Under the pieces are notes generated by a model. It made no database searches. It was not told the origin of the DNA and was given only the letters and a program-made list of their open reading frames with translations. This document shows positions 17,602 through 25,368 of a stretch of 64,000 bases of DNA, one piece after another (the first letter of the stretch is position 1; each line of letters starts with the position of its first letter). This stretch comes from Mycobacterium botniense (GTDB lineage Bacteria; Actinomycetota; Actinomycetes; Mycobacteriales; Mycobacteriaceae). The position numbers and the translations under genes are program-made. The DNA is taken from contig NZ_BLKW01000002.1 of NCBI RefSeq assembly GCF_010723305.1, forward strand, positions 1,550,001-1,614,000, written 5' to 3'.

Positions 17602-19793
17602 ACGACGAAGCGCATTTCCACGGTGGTCCCGGTTGTGGTGCAGTTGAGGTCGACCTGGTGGCTGACGGCCCGGATCAGCGGCAGGCCCCGCCCGCCACGA
17701 TGGTCATCGGCACCCGGGGTCTTCCAGGAACCGGAGTCGGCGACGCGCACACGAACTCCGGAGCCGTCGACGTTGGCGTCGACCATCATCGTTCCCCGGT
17801 CATGTCCACGGTATGCGTGCTCGACACTGTTGGTGCAGGCCTCGTTTACGGCCAAGACGATGTCGGAAATGAGCGCTTCCGGAACGGTCAAAGCGCTCAG
17901 CCAGCTGGCGAGCTGATGTCTGATATCCACTAAATAGTCAGCAGTAGCATCGGTTTCGATCCGAAGAGGGCTAAGAATCCTTCGATATAAGACGATTGCG
18001 ACGTCGTCGTCGTACCCTTCTGCCGGTGTCAGTTCCCGAAGCACCGCATCCGCGACAGCCTCGACAGGTAAATTCATCGTGTTCGTGAGAACCTCAGCGG
18101 CACGCGCGATCCCTGCGTCGATCGAATCATGTTTCCGTTCTACGAGGCCGTCGGTAAACAACATCAGGGTCGCACCCGGCGGCAGCACCTGGGATGCCTG
18201 CGGGCGGGACCGGTCTCGGTGCACCACGAGCGGAACCGAACTCGCAGCGCTTAACAAGGTTGCCCCGGACTGCGGTGTAGCAAGCACCGCGGGAACGTGA
18301 CCGGCGCTGCTGTACTGCAGGACGCCGGTTTCGGTCTCCAGTGTCGCCAGAAACACTGTCGTGCAGTAGGCACCCGGTATGAGCTCCGCCACCGAGTCGA
18401 GTTGTTCGAGCAACAGGGCTGGTTCGGCGCCGGTCAGTAAAAGCGCGCGTGCCGAACTGCGAAGCTGCCCCATCACCGCGGCGGCGGGCAGGCCCCGGCC
18501 CACGCAGTCGCCGACGACGATTCCGATGCGGTGCTCGTCGATGGGCAATACGTCATACCAGTCGCCGCCGATTTCCAGTGGCGGGACAGCGGGTTCGTAG
18601 CGAACGGCAAAACCTGCCGGAAGCTCCAGGGGCGCCAACATGGCACGCTGCAATGTCAGCGAAGTCTCGCGCGCAGTTTCGAACTGTCGGACATGGTGCA
18701 TCGCCAGACCCAGGTGACCGACGAGCATAGTCACCAAGAGTCGATCCTCGGCGCTGATCCGGCGAGGGCCGCCGAACTCCAACCACAGCGCATCGCCGGC
18801 GCCAGAGAGCACCGCGACGATGCCGCGTGACTCACCCGGCATATCGGCCGACTCCACCAGCCGGACCGTAAGCGGCAAGTGGTGGCGGGCTTCCTCAAGC
18901 GTTTGGCGCAGCAGTGGATCGAGATCCCGCCAGCTCGATACGGGCGGCTGGCCCGCTGCCTGCACGACCGGCTCAACATCGTTCGGTGGCCACATGACCA
19001 CGACCACGCGCTGCGCATCGATGGCGGTGCCGCACTCATCGAGAGTGGCCGACAACAACTCGGCAATGTTCTTGGCGACACTGACCGCTGTGGCGAGGCG
19101 CAAGACCGCGCTTTCCCGCGCCGCAAAGGCACGCTCAGCGGTGACGTCGCGGACCGTACCCACATACACGTCCCGATCGCCGCTATAGGCGGTGACCACG
19201 TTGATGCTCACGGCTACCCATAAGAGAGTGCCGCCTTGATGCCGAATCGGTGTCTCGTACTGGACGCTGTTCTCCCGGTTGAGGCGGTCCCACGCCTGCC
19301 GTGCCGCCTTCTTGTCCACCAACCATGGGTGTGGCCACCGGTATGGCAAACCCTCTGCCGGGTAACCGGTGATTTGAGTGAACGCATCGTTGATCTCGAT
19401 GACCGCACCGTCGTGGTCGGCGACGAAAAATCCCTCCTGCAGCGAGTTCACCAAAGCGGTACGGAACTCGTCGCGGTCGGCGAGATCCTCCAACCGCGCC
19501 CGCTGTTCCTCGTAACGTCTCGTGCCGTCGAGGAATCCCCGAGTGACGACGTCGAGCGCGGCCAGTGTCTGCAGCAAAAACTCCAGTGCTGCCGTTCCGT
19601 CGACGCCAGCGTCCTTCGCGAGTTCGTCGATCAGCTGGAAGTGGTGCTCGACGATATCGAGCATGCTGATTTGTTCCCGCAGGGCTTCGCGTCCGAGCTC
19701 ATGTCCGACGGCCAGGCTGGCCTGATCCCGTGCGTCGAGATAGCAGTGCAGCGCCGCTGCATAGTGGAGGCGAAACTTTTCCGCATCGGTCAT
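17598..19793 (-). CDS. RsbU-type phosphatase fused to PAS, GAF and RsbW-like kinase domains
   Basis: A 731-residue cytosolic protein with five parts. Residues 1-100 are helical and resemble the N-terminal RsbT-binding domain of RsbU. PAS occupies about 110-225 and GAF about 230-370. A PP2C/SpoIIE phosphatase spans about 385-605, with metal-binding Asp in GGDWYD (411), VVGDCVG (429), FTDG (548) and the DDD at 595-597. A GHKL ATPase of RsbW type covers about 620-731, with N-box AVNEACTNSVEH (Asn650, Glu651, Asn655), Asp686 in ADSGSW and GRGLPL at 701-706. It could receive RsbT and a PAS/GAF ligand, dephosphorylate an RsbV-like protein and also bind or phosphorylate an anti-anti-sigma factor. 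The ATG overlaps the rsbX stop (ATGA). I keep the domain identities apart from the partner assignments, which are inferred. Confidence 0.9.
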   Translation of the reverse strand: MTDAEKFRLHYAAALHCYLDARDQASLAVGHELGREALREQISMLDIVEHHFQLIDELAKDAGVDGTAALEFLLQTLAALDVVTRGFLDGTRRYEEQRARLEDLADRDEFRTALVNSLQEGFFVADHDGAVIEINDAFTQITGYPAEGLPYRWPHPWLVDKKAARQAWDRLNRENSVQYETPIRHQGGTLLWVAVSINVVTAYSGDRDVYVGTVRDVTAERAFAARESAVLRLATAVSVAKNIAELLSATLDECGTAIDAQRVVVVMWPPNDVEPVVQAAGQPPVSSWRDLDPLLRQTLEEARHHLPLTVRLVESADMPGESRGIVAVLSGAGDALWLEFGGPRRISAEDRLLVTMLVGHLGLAMHHVRQFETARETSLTLQRAMLAPLELPAGFAVRYEPAVPPLEIGGDWYDVLPIDEHRIGIVVGDCVGRGLPAAAVMGQLRSSARALLLTGAEPALLLEQLDSVAELIPGAYCTTVFLATLETETGVLQYSSAGHVPAVLATPQSGATLLSAASSVPLVVHRDRSRPQASQVLPPGATLMLFTDGLVERKHDSIDAGIARAAEVLTNTMNLPVEAVADAVLRELTPAEGYDDDVAIVLYRRILSPLRIETDATADYLVDIRHQLASWLSALTVPEALISDIVLAVNEACTNSVEHAYRGHDRGTMMVDANVDGSGVRVRVADSGSWKTPGADDHRGGRGLPLIRAVSHQVDLNCTTTGTTVEMRFVV

Positions 19794-20416
19794 GGCGATG
19801 CACCTCGGTGACGCGCGGCAAGCACCGACGCATCATCGGTGTCCTTGGCGTGTTTACCCAGGACCTGGTCGCTGATCGCCACGGCGGACGCAGCGAAGTC
19901 GACGCTGTCCAAATGTCCTTCGCTGATACCGTCGCTTGCGATGACCAGCAGATCGCCGGGGCGGATTGCAACGTTCCGCGCGACTACCGTGTCCGGCATA
20001 CGGAATCCGACAATGCCGCTGGCGAGCGGAGTGGCAGAACGAATCGCGACACCGCTTGGCGCCTTAGCGATGAGGTTCGCGGTGACATTGCCGACGCCGA
20101 TCCAGCTCAGCATGTCAGATTCGAAATCGATCCGGGCCAGGGTCATCGCAGCCCCTCTGGTGGACATCAAGGCCCGGTGACACAGTTCGATCATCGCCTC
20201 AAGGGGTTCGGCGCGGGCGTGCTTGAGCACCTCCACCGCGCACAGTGCCGCCGTTTCGGCTTCCTCGCCGTGGCCCAATCCGTCCAGCCCGGCGAACAAT
20301 GCGGCCTGACCTCCCACGTCGAGCGCGATCACATAGTCCCCGCAGGCCTGCTCACCGGGCAGTGAGCGGGTTGCCCCTGCCCACTCGATTGGACCGATCC
20401 GGCCGTGCTCACGCAC
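19790..20416 (-). CDS. rsbX: RsbX-type stressosome phosphatase
   Basis: A 208-residue single-domain PP2C/SpoIIE phosphatase. The metal-binding DGLGHGEEAETAA starts at residue 45 and a second acidic site is in ASDGISEGH. In Bacillus, RsbX removes phosphate from RsbR and RsbS after stress and so resets the stressosome. Its place directly after rsbT is the standard RsbRSTX order. The GTG at 20416 overlaps the end of rsbT by eight bases, and its own stop overlaps the start of the large phosphatase gene by four. Confidence 0.88.
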   Translation of the reverse strand: MREHGRIGPIEWAGATRSLPGEQACGDYVIALDVGGQAALFAGLDGLGHGEEAETAALCAVEVLKHARAEPLEAMIELCHRALMSTRGAAMTLARIDFESDMLSWIGVGNVTANLIAKAPSGVAIRSATPLASGIVGFRMPDTVVARNVAIRPGDLLVIASDGISEGHLDSVDFAASAVAISDQVLGKHAKDTDDASVLAARHRGASP

Positions 20417-20819
20417 TCGGCGGAACCCATTTCCACATCTCGACGACTGTGCCCTGCCCGGCGGCGGATTCCACGATCAACCGGTCCATAAGCCGGCGGG
20501 CACCGGGCAGACCCAACCCAAGCCCGCGGCTGGTCGAATACCCATCCTCCAGCGCCCTCTCGACGTCGGCAATACCGGGTCCGGCATCCTCGGCGCGCAC
20601 CACCAACGCTTTGCGACCCTCCCGGTCGGCCACCATGACCCGAACCGCGCCGCGACCAGCGTAGCTGGTGATGTTGCGTGCAACCTCGGAGATCGCCGTA
20701 GCGATCATGGTGACATCTGTTAACGAAAAACCGAGATCACTGGCGAGTTGGTGACCCGCCTGACGGGCAGTGACAATGTCGTCGGGGTTATCGACCTCGA
20801 CGACCACGTCATCTGCCAT
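20409..20819 (-). CDS. rsbT: RsbT-type switch kinase
   Basis: A 136-residue GHKL-fold serine kinase, close in length to Bacillus RsbT (133). The N-box AISEVARNITSYAG contains Glu45 and Asn49, DAGPGI at 78-83 is the G1 box, and GLGLGLPGARRL at 99-110 is the G2 box. This is the RsbT form rather than the RsbW form. RsbT is held in the stressosome by RsbS; under stress it phosphorylates RsbR and RsbS, leaves, and activates RsbU. ATG 20819 is preferred over the TTG at 20831; in either case the start lies at or near the rsbS stop (20809-20811) and inside its last codons, so synthesis of RsbS and RsbT is coupled. Confidence 0.92.
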   Translation of the reverse strand: MADDVVVEVDNPDDIVTARQAGHQLASDLGFSLTDVTMIATAISEVARNITSYAGRGAVRVMVADREGRKALVVRAEDAGPGIADVERALEDGYSTSRGLGLGLPGARRLMDRLIVESAAGQGTVVEMWKWVPPSA

Positions 20820-21198
20820 CGTCGCGTCCAATCGTTGATTTGCCTTGGGCGCGGTGACGATTCAATAGAGCAAGGCCTTCTTCCAGGTCCAGTGCGGTGT
20901 GCATGTCCTCGAACCCAAGACCGAGCTGGACCATCGCGAAGGCCACCTCCGGCTGTACACCCACGATCACGGTTTCGGCCCCGCGCAGCCGCGTCATGTG
21001 CGCAATGGTGCGCAACGAGCGGGCAGCAAACGAATCCATCACGTCGATGGCGGTGACGTCGACGATGATTCCTTGTGCGCGAAACCGGCTGACACGTTCC
21101 ATGAGGTCGTGCTGGAGGCGTTCGGTGTCGGAGTCGGTGAGCGCAGCCTGCACCGTCGCGATCAGAATCGGGCCCTGTTTCAGGATTGGTACCGGCAT
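20809..21198 (-). CDS. rsbS: RsbS-type STAS scaffold protein
   Basis: A 129-residue single STAS domain. Ser56 in DVMDSFAARSL lines up with Bacillus subtilis Ser59, the residue phosphorylated by RsbT. The C-terminal half (VGVQPEVAFAMVQLGLGFEDMHTAL, read in parts) follows RsbS closely. RsbS forms the core of the stressosome with RsbR and sequesters RsbT. The ATG at 21198 is 24 bases after the rsbR stop. The last few residues (after about 118) extend beyond the STAS domain and overlap the start of rsbT. Confidence 0.92.
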   Translation of the reverse strand: MPVPILKQGPILIATVQAALTDSDTERLQHDLMERVSRFRAQGIIVDVTAIDVMDSFAARSLRTIAHMTRLRGAETVIVGVQPEVAFAMVQLGLGFEDMHTALDLEEGLALLNRHRAQGKSTIGRDDGR

Positions 21199-21221
21199 AA
21201 CACGTCTGCGGTGGGACCGGG

Positions 21222-22124
21222 TTACCCGGTCTGTTCGCCGGTGCGGGTGACTTCGTAGCCCAGCAGACGTTCGGCCTCCTCGATACCGCCCTGCAGGTCG
21301 CCGACCGCATTCATCTTCGACAGGTCCAGCCCGATCGTCACCAGGGTCAGCGCGATCTCCGAGGACAGACCGGTGATGATCACGCTCGCGCCCATCAACC
21401 CCGATGCGTCGACCGTCTGCACGAGGTGGTTGGCGACGGTCGAGTCGATGGTGGGCACACCGGTAATGTCGATGACCACGACTTTCGCCCGGTTCGCCCG
21501 GATGGCGCGCAGCAGCTGTTCGGTGAGTTGTCTGGCGCGTTGACTGTCCAGGACGCCGATGATCGGCAGGATCAGCAACTGCTCACGCACCTGGAGCACC
21601 GGGGTGGACAGCTCGCGGATCGCTTCCTGTTGCTGGCGGATGATCCGCTCGCGTTCCTGGACGAAGCTGACCGCCACCGTGTTGGCAATACGGTTGGCCG
21701 CCGGCTCGTAGGCGTCGAGCACCCTGTTGAGCAGGTCGAAGTCCGACTGGTATTTCTTGAACAAGGAGCGCGCGAGGACGTCCCGCAAAAGCAACACGAT
21801 GCCGACGACCTCGTCGGTCTCCACGCCCCTGGGGATGATCCGCTCGGAGAGGTCACGCGCGTAGGCCTGCAGCGCCTCGACGCTGCCGGTCTCAAGCACC
21901 TCCACATAGTTGTCGTAGACGGCGGTTGCCTCGGAGAAGAGTTCCTCGGGCGTCATGGCGGTGAGGAGCTTCGCCTCGGCGATCCTGCGGGCCCACTCCT
22001 CGCGCAAGGCGGTTCGATTCTGCCGCAGATGCTGAACCAGCTGCGGCAGCAGACCGTCGGTGGAGATCCCGGTCGTCTGCGCGGCGGCAGCGGTACTGGC
22101 GAAACCTGTCGTCGGATCGGACAT
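21222..22124 (-). CDS. rsbR: RsbR-type stressosome sensor
   Basis: A 300-residue protein with an N-terminal helical sensor domain (about 25-155, the place of the non-haem globin fold in RsbR), a coiled linker (about 155-170) and a C-terminal STAS domain (about 172-290). ELSTPVLQV at 171-179 opens the STAS domain, and DITGVPTID at 219-227 is the conserved central strand. The positions equivalent to Bacillus Thr171 and Thr205, judged by their 34-residue spacing, are Ser194 (in GVLDSQRA) and Ser228 (in TIDSTVA). ATG 22124 is preceded by GGGAGG with four bases of spacing; a TTG lies just before it. It is the first gene of the operon, and 166 bases separate its start from the divergent rsfB. Confidence 0.92.
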   Translation of the reverse strand: MSDPTTGFASTAAAAQTTGISTDGLLPQLVQHLRQNRTALREEWARRIAEAKLLTAMTPEELFSEATAVYDNYVEVLETGSVEALQAYARDLSERIIPRGVETDEVVGIVLLLRDVLARSLFKKYQSDFDLLNRVLDAYEPAANRIANTVAVSFVQERERIIRQQQEAIRELSTPVLQVREQLLILPIIGVLDSQRARQLTEQLLRAIRANRAKVVVIDITGVPTIDSTVANHLVQTVDASGLMGASVIITGLSSEIALTLVTIGLDLSKMNAVGDLQGGIEEAERLLGYEVTRTGEQTG

Positions 22125-22290
22125 CAAACCTCCCGGATCCCGCTCGCCCTCGGCAAAAGGCGCGAGTTTTGAGACTAGCGCCGGTGCAGCGGTGTGGGAA
22201 GCGTTGAAGTCGTGTTCTTCTCGCTGTTCGCTGGGTTAGGCTTGCACCGCATCTGCTCCGGGTGGTGGGGCGCTGGATAAAGGATTGCCG
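22125..22290. promoter_or_regulatory. Divergent promoter region between rsbR and rsfB
   Basis: 166 bases hold both promoters. On the minus strand a weak candidate is TTCCCA, 17 bases, TAGTCT, upstream of rsbR. On the plus strand GTTC, 15 bases, GGGTTA upstream of rsfB is a degenerate SigF-like match. Neither is strong enough to be called alone. I found no clean GTTT-N15-17-GGGTAT here. Confidence 0.35.
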
Positions 22291-22659
22291 TTGTCAGCTA
22301 CGGATCCCATGACGACCTCGGTGGGCTACCACGAGGGGATCGCCGTGCTCGCTGTCGACGGTGACGTCGACTTGGTCACCGCTCCGACCCTCGAAGAGGT
22401 GATCGCGACCGTGGTCGCCGATCGCCCCACAGCGCTCGTCATCGATCTCTCTGCGGTGCAGTTTCTCGCCTCGGCAGGGCTCAAACTGCTGGCGGCCACC
22501 CGCGAGAAAATCCGTGGCTCGTCTCGATTTGCAGTGGTCGCACATGGGCCGGCGACACGGCGGCCCATCCACTTGACGGGGCTGGACGAAATGTTCGCTG
22601 TGTACTCCACCGTGGACGATGCGCTGACGGCGATCCAGGACAGCGAATTCGATCACTAG
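22291..22659 (+). CDS. rsfB: RsfB, anti-anti-sigma factor (STAS domain)
   Basis: A 122-residue STAS protein of the RsbV/SpoIIAA type, the same length as M. tuberculosis Rv3687c. The phosphorylation site is Ser61 in FLASAGLKLLA, and the RRPIHLTGLD segment near 90-99 is shared with RsfB. RsfB binds the SigF anti-sigma factor RsbW/UsfX and frees SigF; phosphorylation of the serine blocks this. I chose TTG 22291 because AAAGGA lies six bases upstream and the N-terminus (SATDP) then matches the family; a second TTG at 22285 is in frame. It is divergent from the stressosome operon, whose kinase and phosphatase domains are plausible regulators of its Ser61. Confidence 0.92.
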   Translation: MSATDPMTTSVGYHEGIAVLAVDGDVDLVTAPTLEEVIATVVADRPTALVIDLSAVQFLASAGLKLLAATREKIRGSSRFAVVAHGPATRRPIHLTGLDEMFAVYSTVDDALTAIQDSEFDH

Positions 22660-22769
22660 AGCAGCTGCATCGTCGGCTTCTCAAGTGGTGCGGCGAACCC
22701 GGGGTTTTGCCTGCTTGTGTGATCACAGCGCCCGCGCCCGGTGATCGCCTCAGAGCCTCATACCACGAG

Positions 22770-22843
<74 letters not shown>

Positions 22844-22913
22844 CGCAAGCGACGTCAGCGTATCGCACCCGCGCGCTGGCTGGCCAAACGGCGCTGGGGG
22901 GGTGAGAGGCGGG

Positions 22914-22939
22914 GGTTAGAGACGTCAAAGGTTGGGTAT
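22914..22939 (+). promoter_or_regulatory. Possible SigF-type promoter near tRNA-Pro
   Basis: GGTTA (22914-22918), a 15-base spacer and GGGTAT (22934-22939). One base differs from the GGTTT form of the -35 element. It points towards a small open frame starting near 23118. The only support is the pattern. Confidence 0.3.
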
Positions 22940-23117
22940 CCTGCGGACATCGCGCGCGAGGGCCCATGCCGAGATTTTCGCGTGTGTGCCCGGCCACATC
23001 CGAACCGGTCAGCGACCCATGCCACGGTCCGCGGCGGAACAACGACGCTATCCGTGACGTTAAACAGACTAATTAAACGTGCGCTGTGTGCGTGGAAGCG
23101 AGAAAGTGAGTGAGGCC

Positions 23118-23327
23118 ATGACGGCGTTAGGCGCAGTGGTGTTCGGTGGACTATTCGGTCTCGCAGTGCTCTGGCTTCTGCTGACCGGTCCGTATGACGA
23201 CGGAGTTGTAGGCGCTCAAGTTGACGGGAATCACTCCCACAAGCACGAGCGTTCGAATGCAGCCAGCGTCGCAGCCGCTGCGGCGGTGTCAAGCCCCTGG
23301 GCGGCCACCCACTCGTCACAGAAGTAG
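23118..23327 (+). CDS. Possible small membrane protein (69 aa)
   Basis: An open frame from ATG 23118, with GTG 23106 as an alternative, encoding a single hydrophobic helix at about residues 3-24 ([18 protein letters not shown]) followed by TGPYDD and a polar Ala/Ser-rich tail. The last third overlaps, in antisense, the 3' end of the cysteine-synthase-like gene, so the tail may be an accident of the opposite strand. GTGAGG lies close before the ATG. I do not recognise the protein. A SigF-like promoter candidate about 180 bases upstream would suit a stress-induced small protein. Confidence 0.3.
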   Translation: MTALGAVVFGGLFGLAVLWLLLTGPYDDGVVGAQVDGNHSHKHERSNAASVAAAAAVSSPWAATHSSQK

Positions 23328-24337
23328 GTGTCAGCGTAGCGATCACCGCTGTCCGCGAGCAGCGTGACCACCGAGCCGCTACGACCTGAGGCAACCATTT
23401 CGGCAATGAGGCCGAAAGCTCCCCACAGGTTGGTGCCCGTCGACCCGCCCACCCGCCGGCCCAGCACAGCGCTGGCGTGGCGGGCGGCGGCTACCGAGGC
23501 TGCATCGGGCACGGAGACCATGCGGTCAACTACGTCGGGCAAAAAGGACGGCTCCACCCGCGGTCGGCCGATGCCTTCGATGCGCGACGATGCGGTGATC
23601 ACTACGTCGCCGCGGGATTCGGCGTAGGCCGGGTAGAACGCGGAGTTCTCGGGATCAACCACACACAACCGGGTGGCGTGACGCCGGTAGCGGATATAGC
23701 GGCCGATCGTCGCACTGGTGCCGCCCGTACCCGCCCCGACCACTATCCAGTGCGGGATGGGATGTTTCTCCTCGCGCATCTGAACGTAGATCGACTCGGC
23801 GATATTGTTGTTGCCCCGCCAGTCAGTCGCTCGCTCGGCGTTGGTGAACTGATCCAGGTAATGTCCCCCCGTCTCTTTGGCGACCCGCTCCGCCTCGGCG
23901 TAGACCTCGCTCGCGTGCTGTACGAAATGGCAACGGCCACCTTGTGCTTCGATCAGCGCGACTTTGGCGACGCTGGTCGACGCCGGCATCACGGCGATGA
24001 ACGGCAGACCCAGCAGGGCGGCAAAATATGCTTCGGACACCGCGGTCGAGCCGGATGACGCCTCCACCACCGTCGTGTTCTCACCGATCCACCCGTTGCA
24101 CAGCGCATACAGGAATAACGAGCGCGCTAGCCGATGTTTGAGGCTGCCGGTGATGTGTGTCGTCTCGTCTTTGAGGTAGAGCTCGACACCAGCGTCTGCG
24201 CACCAGGCCGACGGCAGCGGATAACGCAGCAAATGGGTATCGGCGCTGCGGCGCGCGTCGGCCTCGATCAGCCGGATTGCGTTATCCGACCAGTCGCGTG
24301 ACCGGCTCCGGACTGCGATGCGGGATCGCTGCGTCAA
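23231..24337 (-). CDS. PLP-dependent cysteine synthase-like enzyme (Rv3684 type)
   Basis: A 368-residue fold-type II PLP enzyme. The PLP Lys is in [10 protein letters not shown] near residue 66, the substrate Ser/Thr loop is SSGSTAVSE, and the glycine-rich phosphate-binding loop is [12 protein letters not shown] near 202-213. Enzymes of this family catalyse beta-replacement or beta-elimination on O-acetylserine, cystathionine or cysteine; which one applies here cannot be read from sequence. The frame is open back to 24583, but the homologous part begins near [13 protein letters not shown] chose TTG 24337, which overlaps the TGA of the phosphoesterase gene (TTGA). The two genes are an operon. 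Whether it supplies the C-S lyase step of ergothioneine synthesis is speculation. Confidence 0.88.
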   Translation of the reverse strand: MTQRSRIAVRSRSRDWSDNAIRLIEADARRSADTHLLRYPLPSAWCADAGVELYLKDETTHITGSLKHRLARSLFLYALCNGWIGENTTVVEASSGSTAVSEAYFAALLGLPFIAVMPASTSVAKVALIEAQGGRCHFVQHASEVYAEAERVAKETGGHYLDQFTNAERATDWRGNNNIAESIYVQMREEKHPIPHWIVVGAGTGGTSATIGRYIRYRRHATRLCVVDPENSAFYPAYAESRGDVVITASSRIEGIGRPRVEPSFLPDVVDRMVSVPDAASVAAARHASAVLGRRVGGSTGTNLWGAFGLIAEMVASGRSGSVVTLLADSGDRYADTYFCDEWVAAQGLDTAAAAATLAAFERSCLWE

Positions 24338-25311
24338 TGCACCGACACAGTGGGCTGTGACCGGCCCAGTTTTCTGCGCGAGTCGCGGTCGCCCATCGGG
24401 GCAGCGGTCAGTGTCAGCAAAGTGGCTTCCGGCCGGCAGCAGAATCGCAGCGGCGCGAACGGGGACGTTCCGATTCCGGCCGAAACATGTAACCGCATGC
24501 CGGCCCCCCAGCGTGATGTTCCCTTCACCCGGGAGCGGTCCAGACCGCAGTTGGTCACCACCGCCCCGTAAAACGGCAGGCATAACTGCCCACCGTGGGT
24601 GTGGCCGGCCAGCACCAGTTGGTAGCCGTCGGCGGCAAAACGGTCCAGGACGCGCGGCTCCGGCGAATGGGTCAGCCCCAGTCGGAGGTTCGCCGCCGGG
24701 TTTGCCGGGCCCGCGATGGTCTGGTAGCGGTCGCGTCCGATATGCGGGTCGTCCACACCTGCGGCGGCGATGAGCAACCCGCCCACCTCGAATTCGCGGC
24801 GAGTGTGGGTCAGGTCGAGCCAGCCCCGCTCGGTAAACGCAGCGCGCAAATCCTGCCAGGGCAGCGGTTTACCGTAGACCCGATGACTTGGATTGGTCAC
24901 ATAGTTCAGCGGGTTCTTCAGCCGCGGCCCGTAATAGTCGTTGCTGCCGAACACGAAAACACCCGGTAGGGATAGCAGATCGCCGAGTGCCTGGACGATG
25001 GCAGGCACCGCTTTCGGGTGAGCCAGATTGTCGCCGGTGTTGACGACGAGGTCGGGTTCCCACGCGCCCAATTCACGCAGCCACGCCTGCTTGCGGCGCT
25101 GGTGGGGCCGCATGTGAATGTCGCTGATATGCAACACCCGCAGCGGAGAGGAGCCCGGGCTCAACACGGGCATGGTGACCTCGCGCACGACAAACGCGTT
25201 GCGCTCGATGAGCGAGGCGTAGCCCACACCGGCCACGGCTGAGCCAAGCGCCACAGCCGACACGCGTTTCAGGGCGATCGGGTCATGAGCGGCACTCATG
25301 ACAGCACTCAT
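24334..25311 (-). CDS. Metallophosphoesterase (calcineurin-like), membrane-anchored
   Basis: A 325-residue protein, counterpart of Rv3683. An N-terminal hydrophobic segment (about residues 18-35) may be a signal anchor. The metal-ligand motifs of the calcineurin-like fold are all seen: [21 protein letters not shown] (N-D in place of the more usual NHD/NHE) and GHTHGGQ. Substrate unknown. ATG 25311 and ATG 25299 are both possible starts. The upstream ponA2 gene ends 57 bases away, so ponA2, this gene and the PLP enzyme may be co-transcribed. Confidence 0.88.
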   Translation of the reverse strand: MSAVMSAAHDPIALKRVSAVALGSAVAGVGYASLIERNAFVVREVTMPVLSPGSSPLRVLHISDIHMRPHQRRKQAWLRELGAWEPDLVVNTGDNLAHPKAVPAIVQALGDLLSLPGVFVFGSNDYYGPRLKNPLNYVTNPSHRVYGKPLPWQDLRAAFTERGWLDLTHTRREFEVGGLLIAAAGVDDPHIGRDRYQTIAGPANPAANLRLGLTHSPEPRVLDRFAADGYQLVLAGHTHGGQLCLPFYGAVVTNCGLDRSRVKGTSRWGAGMRLHVSAGIGTSPFAPLRFCCRPEATLLTLTAAPMGDRDSRRKLGRSQPTVSVH

Positions 25312-25368
25312 GGCAGCCAGCCTACTGCCGGCCGCTCGTTGCCAGCACGGCATTCACCGTGAGATGGC

